This document shows positions 1-12,500 of a DNA stretch of 64,000 bases, in pieces. The translations under genes and the position numbers were made by a program. The notes beneath the pieces are model-generated. The model was given only the letters and a program-made list of their open reading frames with translations, ran no database searches and had not been told where the DNA came from. Each line of letters opens with the position of its first letter. The first letter of the stretch is position 1. Origin of the DNA: Macrothele yani (taxonomy: Eukaryota > Arthropoda > Arachnida > Araneae > Macrothelidae); NCBI GenBank assembly GCA_039090855.1, contig CM077022.1, forward strand, positions 70,332,971 to 70,396,970, read 5' to 3'.

Positions 1-136
1 TCAAGTTTAAAACAAAACTTTCCCGCGTATCGCTGTTCGACTTCTGCATTTTGACCGTTACGCGACTCTCACACAGCTGTCCACTTCGCAAGCGATCCTT
101 ACTCTGTAAAAGCTCAGAGCCAGCTGACGAGATCAT

Positions 137-425
137 CATCATCATATGTAGAGGATTTTAGGAAGGGAGTGTCTGACCCCAGGTGTTAAACAACCCTTAG
201 AAATAGGAAACTAGGAGATTTGGGCTAGAGCGCCCGATAGGAAAGTGACACGGAAGCGAAGTAGAAAGGTGGAGGAAGACGCCCTTATTTATTATCGGGG
301 GACCAGTACCCGGGGTCCGACGGCTTAACGTGCCCATCCGACGCACCGCGGGTATTTAGTGGATCGAGCGTTCGTACCTGCTGGGATCGAACCTGAGGCC
401 CTTCCCGTGGCAGTCACGAACACGC
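137..425 (-). repeat. SINE-B copy 1 (second tRNA-derived SINE family), head degraded
   Basis: Reverse-complement copy of a roughly 300-bp family whose most complete member lies at 62631-62943 on the plus strand. That copy has a tRNA-like head with an A box (AGTGGCCCAGTGG), a B box (GGTTCGATCCT) and a 3' tail of GATC/ATC-type short repeats instead of poly(A). Here the tail side (ATCATCATCATATG) is at the left. Homology fades after the segment GGCAGTCACGAACAC, so the polymerase III promoter part is lost or diverged. It lies just downstream of the CRAL-TRIO stop codon, in or after the 3' UTR. Confidence 0.8.
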
Positions 426-554
426 CCGGAGACTCCGCCCTCTGGCCCTTCTGATTGGCCCAAGAAAAGTGGTCTCATTACTTTCCGGACAAACCTTGTA
501 GTATATATTAAAATTACTGTAAAAAAAGAGACATTGTAATTTTAGATTACATGA

Positions 555-574
555 TTTAATATAATGCTTTTAAT
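555..574 (-). promoter_or_regulatory. Candidate poly(A) signals of the CRAL-TRIO gene
   Basis: Two ATTAAA hexamers on the minus strand (560-555 and 574-569) lie about 50-65 nt after the stop codon at 624-622. ATTAAA is the commonest variant poly(A) signal, and no AATAAA occurs between the stop and the SINE-B copy. The position suits a short 3' UTR, but the region is AT-rich, so chance occurrence is possible. Confidence 0.3.
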
Positions 575-621
575 TTACATAGATGATTAGCAGCTGTCAA
601 GAAAACTCCAGAGTTTTTTTT

Positions 622-801
622 TCAATCTTCAGGTTCATCAGAATAATTTAAAAATGTCCACACACGATCCATTAGATTCTCTGGTTGGCTGAGAATGTAG
701 CTGTTGTCGAACGAGTCTAAGTGCCCACCGAATTCTAAAGGCAAAATTGATGCAGGGAAGTGCTTATGAAGAGATGTAAGATCAGAACCGTGAACAAATA
801 A
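622..801 (-). CDS. CRAL-TRIO gene, coding exon 5 (residues 242-300, stop)
   Basis: Last coding exon. The acceptor is TTTACTTTCAG followed by TTATTTGTTCACGG, phase 0. It encodes FVHGSDLTSLHKHFP and LPLEFGG, the conserved end of the lipid-binding fold (a histidine-glycine turn, then 'the leucine-proline-x-glutamate-phenylalanine-glycine-glycine' signature). An acidic tail follows, ending in EPED and TGA at 624-622. An open frame continues upstream to 852 but is intronic, because the family match begins exactly at the splice acceptor. Confidence 0.9.
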   Translation of the reverse strand, partial: LFVHGSDLTSLHKHFPASILPLEFGGHLDSFDNSYILSQPENLMDRVWTFLNYSDEPED

Positions 802-3471
802 CTGAAAGTAAATAGGAAAGACACAATTAAAAACTTTCGATTTTAGGAACATGTTCTTTATATTTCATAAAGTATGTATTCCTTTGTTTCGAGTAATCTT
901 TTGAGCCAGTGTTTTTTAATCGGGAAATACTTACCCATGGAGATTCGAGAGTTGATCACATCAGTGCCGTATTCACATAGGGGTTAGTTGGGGTCAGGAC
1001 ACCCTCCCCCATCTACAACTCGGCGTTTTTATTTAAAAAAAAATTTGATAGAAAAAAATAAAATTTAAATTTCAGAAGTTCTACTGTTTGGTGGTTCACA
1101 CAAACTTTCGCGAACGCATCTCAAATTAAACTAAAGTGAAAAATACAGGGTGATTGTAAACTCTTTCAACAAAACAAAACAGGAGTGATAGTACACATCA
1201 AGACGTACAATATTTGCAATGGAACCTATGTCCACATACCACTCCGATCTTGTCACGAACACTCGGGGACGCGCCTGGGGGGGGGGGGTACACTGTGATT
1301 TCGGGGGCGGTCCTAATATTTTGATATGTCCGTGTATTCCCGTGGCAAGAATGCCACTTCGAACCCCACTTTAAGCCATTTCTAGGTTTAAGATGGACTG
1401 TTTATCAGCTTTTAATGTAAAAATTCATATATTTGTGCTTAGGTATACAAATATGTTTTAAAGCGTTTTAAGGCCGCCCCGGTGGCGCAGTGGTCTAAGG
1501 CGCTGCCTCTGATCATTTGTCCGTAAGGGGTCCGGGTTCGAATCCCGGTCAGGCATGGATGTTGTGTTTGTCTTATGGCACTGGCTCTCTCCCTTCCCTG
1601 GAACCAGTGACCCTAAATTAGGGACGGGCGACTGCTTATAGCCCATTGAGTTGCTCACGGTGGTCGTTAAACCTCCAATCATAAAAAAAAAAGCGTTTTA
1701 AGACAACGCAACATGTACTTTGAGAGAAAACAATAATACCTTTGCGAATGAAAATATGCGCCGTCATTATCTATCACCTTCCGCCATCGGTCGGGCAGCT
1801 GACTGATTCCAGCCATTACTTCGTCGTGGGACGCGATAAAGTCGTCAACCCATTTTTGCACTTCGTCACATGTACGGAACCGTACAGCAGACAAACCATG
1901 TTGCATTGATCGGGACAAATGATAGTCTGAAGGGCCTATTTCGGGACTATACACCTGGTGCTCCAAAACTTCCCAGCCAAGCGTCAATAACGTTTCCTTG
2001 GCCGATTTCGCGACAAACGTTGTCATGCAGTAATTTCACGGGGCGCAATCCTTTGCCTGTGAATGGACGTTTCCGACAGATATCCTGGTTCAACAGCAGC
2101 AATTGTTGCTTGTAGCGATCAGCAGTAACAGTTTGACCCTGTTCCAATAGTTCAAATTAGAGCACGCCCTTCATATTCCACCAGATGCACAGCAGAACTT
2201 TCTTGGAGTGAATATTGCGTTTCGGTGTTGAAGTCGTTGCTTCACCGGGGTCTACACAGTGGTTTTTCCATTTGGGAGTGTCGTACCATATCCACGTTTC
2301 ATCACCCGTAGCGATTTTCCACAGGAAAGACTTTCTGTGTTGTTTATTCAACAAATTCAAACACTTCATGACACGCTCATCCTTGTTCCTCTGGCTCAGG
2401 TCATGTGGCACCCATTTTCCTTCTGAATCTTTCCCATTGCGTGTAAACGACTGGAAATGATTAGTTGAGTTACCCCCAGTTGTTCAGCTTGTTCTTTTTT
2501 ACTTTTGAGACTAATCTTTATCCAGCAATGCTTGCAGTTCCTCATGTGCAACCTTCTGCAGGGCGCCGCTACGTTCTCGATTGCTAACGTCAAAATCACC
2601 TGCTTTAAACCGTCTAAACCAAAACTCACACGTGCTTTGCGATACAATACTAACACCCAGAACAGAACAAATCTATGCACATGCTTTCGAAGCACCTTTT
2701 TCTTGATGAAATTCGTAACGAATGCAGTGACGAATAAATGCAGTATCGTTTGCATTATTTCACCTGCCGATGTGGAAGTGCGTTTGACTGTTGGGTGAAC
2801 TTCTGTGTCACATTTTATACTCTGGACCAGTTACGGTCACATGACAACAACGCGGTGGAATGTCGGTTATGTAAATTAGCGGTATACGTCACACAACAAA
2901 CGCTTTAAAACTTATTTGTACACCTAATAATTACAATATTCTAAAAGAAACGGGTGTACTGTAATGTTAATAATCTCTCATCTTCTTCATGGGTAGCTTA
3001 CGAAATTTCAAATTAAGATACAGAAATATCCAGTCACATAACTTCGCGTTGGTGGAGTTTCTAGATTTCAGGGAAAGATAATTTTGCAAAAATGTTACGT
3101 AGGGGGTGATAAGTCTTTGGCTTTTCCCATTTCACATACTCTTAGGCTGATAATACTTTTGTCATATCAAAACTAAGTGTTATGTATGTTTCTGACCAAA
3201 TATTATAATAGTAGTCTATACTCCGGGCACACCTAGCCTGATAATGGTTGGAAAGTCTAGAGGGCCGCCCCGGTGGCGCAGTGGTCTAAGCGATGGCCTC
3301 TGATCATTCGTCCGAAAGGGGTCCGGGTTCGAATCCCGGTGAGGCATGGATATTGTGTTTGTCTTACGGCACTGGCTCTCTCCCTTCCCTGGAACCAGTG
3401 ACCCTAAATTAGGGACGGGCGACTGCTTATAGCCCATTGAGTTGCTCACGGTGGTCGTTAAACCTCCAATC

Positions 3472-3502
<31 letters not shown>

Positions 3503-6500
3503 AGAGGCCGCCCCGGTGGCGCAGTGGTCTAAGCGATGGCCTCTGATCATTCGTCCAAAAGGGGTCCGGGTTCGAATCCCGATGAGGCATGGATGTTGTG
3601 TTTGTCTTACGGCACTGATTCTCTCCATTCCCTGGAACCAGTGACCCTAAATTAGGGACGGGCGACTGCTTATAGCCCATTGAGTTGCTAATGGTGGTCG
3701 TTAAACCTCCAATCCAAAAAAAAAAAAAAAAAAAAAAGTCTAGAGTAGGATGACTCCGCCATTGCAATACAGTCCGCACTTTCGCTTATTAACAGAGTTG
3801 ATAAAATATAAATTTCAGACATAAAACATTAAAAATAATGGTTGAATTGTAAAACGTAGGGATATTTGTGCAATTCAAACGTGGTCTGTAATGTGTTTAC
3901 GAAAGCATATTCACTACAACGAGCGAGTGACAGTAAGACGTCATACAATGATCTGACCACTCCGACGGCTTCTCTCTCTTCGCGGGAGTACGGCTGGCGT
4001 TCAGTGGAATTCTGGTAAACCGGTTCTGCTGCCATTTCGCTCTTTGAAGTGGCGTATAGATACTCGTTCAGTGGGTGTGAATAGGTCGCCGTAGCGTATC
4101 TCCTGTTATCAGGTTAGGTGTGCCCGGACTATAATAATTTCATTTGTTTTTGGAGGTCTGAAGTGGTCTAAGGCGCTGGCCTCTGATCATTTGTCCGTAA
4201 GGGGTCCGGGTTCGAATCCCGGTCAGTCATGGATGTTGTATTTGTCTTACGGCACTGGCTCTCTCCCTTCCCTGGAACCAGTGACCCTAAATTAGGGACG
4301 GGCGACTGCTTATAGCCCATTGAGTTGCTCACGGTGGTCGTTAAACCTCCAAAAAAAAAAAAGTGACAAAACAGGGCAGATTTCACAGCGAAAGAGTGCC
4401 AAGCAATGATGAAACATCTTTTCCTAAAAGGGAACTATCAGTGACATTCGGTAATAAGTGCCCTTCTTACTCTATAGTCAGTCACGGTGTACACTGTTCC
4501 TCTGGTATAGTAAATTTCGTAAAGGGCATGTGAGCACGGAGGACATGCCAAGACCTGGGCAAGCACACGTGGCCATCCCCATGGAATCGATTGTTGCCGT
4601 GGACAGACTTGTGAGGGAGAATGGCCGAATCACCACTCGCGAGCATGCGGCAACATTGTCCGTGAGTGAGGGAACTGTTAACACCATTCTCCATCACCGA
4701 TTGGGATACAGCAAGGTTTGCTCCCGATGTGTCCCCAAGCATCTCCAGGAGAGGCAGAAAACTCGGCAAATGGATGCTTGCCTGGAGCATCTGCATCGTT
4801 ACCACGCAAAGGGAGGACACCACTCTCCATCGCCGACTGGGATATGGCAAGGTTTGCTCCCGATCGGTCCCCAAGCATCTCCAAGAGAAGCAGAAGACTC
4901 TGCAAATGGGTGCTTGCCTGGAGCATCTGCATAGTTACCACGCAGAGGGTGGACACCACTCTCCATCGCCGACTAGGATACGACAAGGTTTGCGCCCGAT
5001 GGCTCCCCAAGCATCTCCAGGAGAAGCAGAAGACTCGGCAAATGGGTGCTTGCCTGGAGCATCTGTATCATTAACACGCAGAAAAGGTACACCGTTCTCC
5101 ATCGCAGACTGGGATACGGCAAGGTTTGCGCCCGATGGGTCCCCAAGCATCTCCAGGAGAAGCAGAAGACCTGGGAAATGGGTACTTACCTGGAGCGTCT
5201 GCATCGTTACCACGCAGAGGGAGGACAGTTTCTTTCCAAGATTGCAGCCGCAGATGAAACTTGGTGCCACCACTTCGATCCGGCCACAAAACGGATGAGT
5301 ATGGAATGGCGGCATCACAACTTTCCTCGCGCAAAGAAAGATCAGTTCTCCCTAAGAGCTGGAAAAGTGATGCTCAATGTTTTCTTCGATGAGAATGGCC
5401 CATTGCTGTTGGATTGGCTAGACGCAGGCTGTACGGTCAAAGCAATCGATCACAAAACGGCCATCAAGCGTAAGCGACCCTGTATGTTGTCAAGTGGGGT
5501 TATTCTGCTGCACGACAACGCACGCTCGCATGTGACGACAGTGTGCCAAGATTTGCTGCGGAGCTTCAGCTGGGAGGTCCTCGACCATCCCTCTTATAGC
5601 CCCGATCCGTTGCTCTGCGACTACCACATCTTCGGGCCACTGAAAAAAGCTCTCAAAGTACGCCGGTTCGCTAACGACGCTGTTGAAGACTGGTTCCACA
5701 GCCAACCACGGACGGTTCTTCGCTCATGGTATCCACAATCTTGTGCCGTGCTGAGACGCTTGCTTGAACCAACAAGGCAACTATGTGTAGCCGGTATGTA
5801 GCCCATGTATCACTCTTACTTCCTGTATTACGTTCACCTATTCCAACGTATAAACCCTTACGTCAAAAAGCTGACAGTCCTTAGTTTCATTTTGGCGACC
5901 CTTATAGTAAGTTTCAAAATGTCACGCTCTTTAAGAACGCAGAAAACTTAACTTTGAACAGTTTCTATATAGTTTCATCATGTTCTGAAGGTCTTAACGT
6001 TTCAAGTTTTGTTCTGTTCATTGTTACTGACTAGGTTAAGATAAATATAAATAACAAGAAATCACTTACTCTTTTTTTAAACTTTGAACGAAGGAACACT
6101 TTGACCAGAGCATATGCATACTTAAATAAAGCTGACTCATTTATAACATGCATCGCTTTGTATCGACCAGGAAAGCAATCCTAAAGTAAAAAATTGTTTT
6201 AATGACACAATGGTTTACAGATCCCATTTCGTGCGTTTCATTTCGCACTGATATTGCACAAATCTCTTGTTCCAGAAAACACAATGACTGGCCAGTTAAT
6301 AATACACCGATGAGCATTACATTATGACCGCCTACCTAATAATCTGTAGGAACCCTTTTAGCCCGAAAAACAGCGGCCACTCTGCGAGGCATCGATTCGA
6401 TGCGGTGGCGATAGATATTCTGAGGTATCTGGTACCATAATGTCAACAGCAGGCCCTCCAGTTCCCGTACATTTCGGGGGGTGGTGATTTAGCGCGAACC

Positions 6501-9500
6501 CGCTTTTCCAAGTCGAACCACAAATGTCCGATTGGGTTCATGTCAAGTGAATTTGGAGGCCAGGGAATTAACAGAAAGTCACCAGTTCCTCGGACCATTC
6601 CTTGACGATTCTGGCAGTGTGGCATGGCGCATTATCCTGTTGGTAATGGCCCTCACTAGCAGGGAACACAATTGTCATGAATGGGTGAACTTGGTCATCA
6701 ACGATGTTCAAATATCTGACAGCTGTCAGGGATTGTGCTGTTGGGATAACGGGGTCTAAAGTGTCCTAAGAAAAAATCGCCCACAGCATAACCCCGCCAC
6801 CGGCGACCTTTTTCTGCCCAACAGTGCATCCAGGTGCCATAGTCTCCGTTGGTAAAAGGCGTATCCGCGTTCGGCCGTCTACGTGATGCAACAGGAATAT
6901 TGATTCGTCAGACCAGGCCACTTTCATCCACTGTCCAATCTCGAAGATCTTCGGCCCATATCATGCGTTGTTGGTGATGACGTGCAGTGAGCAAAGGGGA
7001 CCCGGCTGGGTCTTCGGCTACGCAGGCCCAGGCGCAGAAGACTGCGATAAACTATGTGCTGTGACACATTACCCTGAATACCACTGTTGTAGCTACGGGT
7101 GATTTGTCGCACTGTGGCCCTGTGGTCGCTGTGAACAATAGACGACGGTTCGTCGTTTGGCCATCTGTGCACCACTTTTGATATGTACTCACTACAGCGG
7201 CACGTGAACAACTCACAACCTGCGCCGTTTCTGAGATCGTAGTTCCGATGCGACGTACCATCACAATTTGTCCTCCGATAAATCGGCAGCTTTTCCCATT
7301 CTAACTTTTAACACTACTAACCGAAAGCCGGTCCTCGTGTTGTGTATATACTGCTCTGTGAACTTCACCTGCGCCACCGTTCGGTCTTCAGTCGCGCCCA
7401 TTTCTCTGGGCTTGGGAGTGGTCGTAATGTAATTGCTCATTGGTGTATATCACACGTACTACCCAGTTTATAAGATAGCATAATGAGAACTCAATTCACA
7501 AGAATCATAAGCCCTCTCAAGCATATGGCACAAGATAATCAGCATGCAATTTATATGATATAATAATTACTCATATAAGAACATCACTGAATTACGATAA
7601 CCTACCTAATGCTTCATGGAACTTCTTTCGCCAGCAGAACGGGCGCCATGCAGCGTTGCAACGACTCCACGAGGTCTGTTTACAGTTGTGAACGAATCTG
7701 CAGCTAAGATGTTTTTACTGCGATCCGTAGACTCTGTATAGTATATCCAACTGCCACGCCTGGTTCTCCATAAAATCCTACATATTTTCAATAGGGTTGA
7801 GGTCAAGCAAATTTGTGGACCATTCGAGATGTCTCCTATCAACACTGCACTCGTCGAACAATTCCTGCACAATGAGGACGAGATTACATGGGACATTATC
7901 GTCCTCGAAAAACCCATCCCCATCTGGCTAGAGGTACGACCCCGTGGAATGAACATGGTCTGCAAGCAATGCCTGGTAGTAGCCGGAATCCATTCGTTCG
8001 TCCACATGCACAAGGGATCCCAGTTCATGGCTGATAAACATGCCCTGTACAATACAGCTTCCCCCAATGGCCTGGATAGTTGATCCCACGCATGAGAGAT
8101 CCTTAGCTTCGTGCTGCTGATGCGAAATCCGGCTATCGGCAGAATGGAATACGTATTGTGGTTCATCAGACCAGCACAATTGCTTCCAATGTTCTATAGC
8201 CCAATCCACATGCCACGGGCACTAGGAGAGTGTTTATGTCGATGGACTGTTGTTAGGAGAGGGCAGCGTATAATGCGTCTGCACTTATAGCCGATCCGTA
8301 TCAACGTGAGATGTCTAGTTGCGTGGGATATTGGTTTTGGTTGACCCACATTGTATTGGGCCGTCAACTGCGAATCTGATATTTTACCTATTGCCCTGTA
8401 AAAGACGACGCATCATCCGTCGTTCACCTTCCTCTGGAATTCAGCTTATACCGCCCATGGCAGTTGTCTCACCATTTCGGTACCACTCTTGGTACACTTT
8501 AACCACGGAGGCCCTTGAACAACTCGTAAGTGTCGCCGTTTCAGAAATTGACTCACTAACTCTTCGTGAGCACATACGACTTGTGACAATTTTATTCCCG
8601 GAACGGTCGCGTAGTTTCGCCCTTGCGTCGATCGCGGCAGAGTCACGTGCCTATGCGTGACTGGGCATGTTTCAAGTAGTGCATGTGTTGATCGCAGACC
8701 AGTAGAGCCCGTTCGTGAGTGAGCAGTTGCGAAAGCAATGCATGTCTGGGTGTGAATGAACGGTCTCCTAGTGTTGCCCTTTTAGGGATGCGAGAAGAAT
8801 CACGTGCCTATGCGTGTCTGGACATGTTTGAAGTAGTGCATGTATTAACCGCATGGGAGTAGAGCCATTCTTGAGTGAGCAGTTACGAAAACAATGCATG
8901 TCTATATGTGAAGGAACGGTCGCCTAGTGTCGCCCTTGTGGCGATGCAGGCAGAATCACGTGCCTATGCGTGTCTGGACATGTTTCAAGTGCCGCCCCAG
9001 TGGCGCAGTGGTCTAAGCGATGGCCTCTGATCATTCGTCCGAACGGGGTCCGGGTTCGAATCCCGGTGAGGCATGGATGTTGTGTTTGTCTTACGGCACT
9101 GGCTCTCTCCCTTCCCTGGAACCAGTGACCCTAAATTCGGGACGGGCGACTGCTTATAGCCCAGTGAGTTGCTCACGGTGGTCGTTAAACCTCCAATCAA
9201 AAAAAAATGTTTCAAGTAGTGCATGCGTTGACCGCAGACCAGTAGAGCCATTCGTGAATGGGCAGCTGCGAAAGCAATCCAAGTCTGTGTGTGAGTTTTG
9301 AGGTAAGAATGAGTGATTCAAATTTAGAGCAACGCATTAACAACAAATAATTCCGTGTGATGATCCGTAAAAGTGCTACTGAATCGTTATCGAAAGTGGG
9401 GTATGGTGTATATTGAAAGCGAGGTAGTGAGTAGGGCTATTGAAAGTGGGGTATGGTTAGGATGTTATGACAAAATCAAGTGTCTATGAGTGGGTAAGAG

Positions 9501-12500
9501 CCGAAAATGGCAAGCATGTCACGCTCGCAGTTCACGACCATGCTTGTGCGTTTTTTCGATCATAAGGAGATAGTTCATCATGAATTCATTGACCAGGGAC
9601 AAGCGGTCAACCAACAGTGATATTATATGTTGAAAAAGTTACGGGATTCTGTTCGAAGGAAAAGAGCTGAACTGTGACCTGACAATTCCCCAAGCCATGA
9701 CGCGCTCAGTGTTCGTGACTCTCTAGCCAAGAAATCAATGACCTAATTGTACCATCCATCTGACTCAGCCCCTTGTGATTTCTGGATTTTCCAATAAATA
9801 AAAACTTCCCTGAAACGACGAAGATTTTCAGACATTTCTGGCATCTAGAGTAATGTGAAAAGGAACTCAAGAGTATTCCAGAAACAGAGTTCCAGGTATG
9901 TTTCCAGCAATGGCAACAGCGTCTAACTAAATGCATAGCTGCGGAAGGGCATCACTTCGAAGGTGACAAAGGAATTCATGAATGTTCCAAAAACAGGGTT
10001 CCAGGTATGTTTCCAGCAATGGCAACAGCGTCTAACTAAATGCATAGCTGCGGAAGGGCATCACTTCGAAGGTGACGAAGTAACTCAAGAGCCCGCCCCG
10101 GTGGCGCAGTGGTCTAAGGCGTTGGCCTCTGATCATTCGTCCGTAAGGGGTCCGGGTTCGAATCCCGGTCAGGCATGGATGTTGTGTTTGTCTTACGGCA
10201 CTGGCTCTCTCCCTTCCCTGGAACCAGTGACCCTAAATTAGGGACGGGCGACTGCTTATAGCCCATTGAGTTGCTCACGGTGGTCGTTAAACCTCCAATC
10301 AAAAAAAAAAAAAAAAAAAAAAAAAGAGCTCAAGAGCATTCCACAAACAGAGTTCCAGGTATGTTTCCTGTAATGGCAACAGCGTCTAACTAAATGCATA
10401 GCTGCGGTAGAGTATTACTTCGAAGATGACGAAGGAACTCAAGAGCATTCCGCAAACAGAGTTCCAGGTTCAAACTAAATGCATAGCTGAGGAAGGGCAT
10501 CACTTCGAAGGTGACGAAGGAACTCGAGAGCATTCCACAAACAGAGTTCCAAGTATGTTTCCAGCAATGGCAACAGCGTCTAACTAAATGCATAGCTGCA
10601 GAAGGGGATTACTTTGAAGGTAACAGTAGCCGCTAGTACACATTTTTTCTACAGATGCATTCCGGGAATTAAATTGAAACACCTCGTAGTTTGGCTTTTC
10701 GTGAACTCCAACAAATCCTCGGGTTTACCCATCGCGTCCGTAACTTCGCTCTCAATAGAACCCCAACCTTACTCGAACTCCCTCTGCATAGCGGTGGTGG
10801 TATTATTTGTAACTCACTATATGCATAGGGGTGGTCGTAATCAGTGAGCACTCAAACTGTACGAAATATTGCATTTGATATGACAGAAGTTCTAGAAATT
10901 GTAAATCTGATTTGAAACAGGTTAACATACAAGGCTAGCCAGCTGTGTGTGTACAGTTGTGTTACACATAGTTGCAACTTAACGTATGTTATTTTTAACA
11001 TTGAGTAGTTACTGTCCGTTGGAAGTGGGTCCCGCTGAAGTAGGACCTGCGACCCTTCTCATAGATTCAGGGTACAAGATGTTACCAGTTTTGTTTTTTT
11101 AATCTTTTCCACTTGTTTTTCAGTCTCCACTTCCATCAGCCCTGAGCAGTAATCACATGCTCCACCATCGTTGCTTGCTGTGCTGAAGATCAGCCGGACG
11201 TATGAGGTGACCTGGTGCTCTACACTGACCACAAACCGGACCATTAAGGCAATATTGCTGTGAATATTTTTAGATCTGGCATCTGAAACATAGCAGAGGG
11301 TTCGAGATATAAGAACGCGCTTCACACTGTAGGTAGCCAGCATTGATAAATTGCTGAGTCAGCGGACGATCGAAGTACGTAAACCTACGAACACTCCACT
11401 TCGCATGAATCTAATGCAGCGCACAGCAGTCATTGCCTGAGAGCTCGAGTCCTGGAGAACCGCTTTCTCGTGGATTTCAAAGAGGTCGCGCTCCCACGCA
11501 GCTCCTATAGGTGACTTGTAGTGGTAGAGCTTCAATTCTCCCCTTATAAGGTTAGAACTGAAAAAGTCTCTTCATGCCTCGAGAACCAGTGTTGCCAGAT
11601 TCTAGCTTCTTTTCGTGTTATCAGCATCTCCTCAAGAGCCTTGGTTATCCAAAACAGTGATCTAGAACTACGTTTATGAGTACTATCTCTAGCGTGAATG
11701 AGAAGAAAACGTGTGAACGAAAATATGAAGCCATAGAATGTTTCTTGCCTGAGCAGAGTTACCAATTTCATTGACGAAAGACTTGGGCTTACATAACTGG
11801 GAAACTTTAGTGGTCCCGATAAAGAAAAGGAAAGGTTCGCCCACCAACCTGTCCGCCTATACTCGGGGCAACCTGACTACACTGCTAATGCTGTGAAACC
11901 GATTTACCCACAAGATATCTCTTGTGTTTCAGTATTTCTCCGCGCGCTAATGGGGTGCCATGTGTTGTGGACCCTTCCCCTAAGGGTGACTTAAGGCAAG
12001 ACAAAGCGAAACTTCCCGTGTTCCATCACGATGCCCCCATCAAACTCCACATCTTCTTAACCTTGCTGACCACCAGACAAACTACACAGCTGGCCACCTA
12101 AAATGCAACACCAAGAAGAAAGCATCCGATTGGCCTGAAATTCGCAGTATGCGTCACCCGCGGGAGGACATGCAAACGGTTAGCATTTTGGGGCATATGC
12201 AAATCATGTGCGCCCGGCACGCCACCGAGAAGCACTATAAGAAGGGTGCACAGAAGGCGGGGTGTAAGTAGTGGAAGTGTGTTGTGCTGCCGGACCTGTG
12301 CGTGGGAAGCTTCCTGAGGCCTCGTCACAGAATACGGCAGTCATTCTAGCACGTTTCGGAGTTCGACAGAGGACGAATAGTGTCTTATCGCGACAGCGGT
12401 TTATCGTACCGAAACATCGGCGCCCGTGTTGGACGACATCTTGCCACAGTGAGGCTAGTATGGATTCGGTGGGTGCAGGAGGGATGGACGGACCGACGTG

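Larger units (their letters stand above)
3221..4128. mobile_element. Non-autonomous DNA transposon with 23-bp inverted ends
   Basis: Inverted ends 3222-3244 and 4106-4128 (TCCGGGCACACCT..CCTGATAA) differ at a single base. CTATA occurs on both flanks (3216-3220, 4129-4133) as a likely 5-bp target duplication. The interior has no recognisable transposase, and half of it consists of two SINE-A copies inserted next to each other. The superfamily is unknown to me. The non-SINE interior is only about 430 bp, so it is MITE-like. Confidence 0.7.
9480..10627 (+). pseudogene. Mariner transposase remnant with duplicated C-terminus (mariner-3)
   Basis: The plus strand is a badly decayed mariner. Recognisable parts are the C-terminal catalytic region (AEFVPPG-like DNA at about 9580, CDF at about 9772) and the final ELKSIPETEFQVCFQQWQQR with KCIAAEGHHFEG. 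The end of the gene, about 36 codons, is repeated five times (separate entry). No upstream half or inverted ends found; region 9300-9480 may be 5' remnant. Confidence 0.75.

Noticed and set aside
925..990. Donor-like GTAAGT on the minus strand near 940, possible extra CRAL-TRIO exon
   Set aside because: The upstream sequence does not encode family motifs, and exons 4 and 5 already join in phase without it.
1473..1545. tRNA gene suggested by A and B boxes in SINE-A and SINE-B heads
   Set aside because: No cloverleaf with matching acceptor stem. The boxes belong to dispersed repeats with tails and target duplications.
3216..3473. Recurring minus-strand reading frames beginning MIGGLTTTVSNSMGYKQSPV at many SINE-A copies
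   Set aside because: They are the antisense of the SINE-A body. They recur only with the repeat and have no independent protein support.
11059..11343. 94-codon open frame on the minus strand as a possible exon
   Set aside because: No recognised family, no matching splice phase, and a length expected by chance in this amount of sequence.
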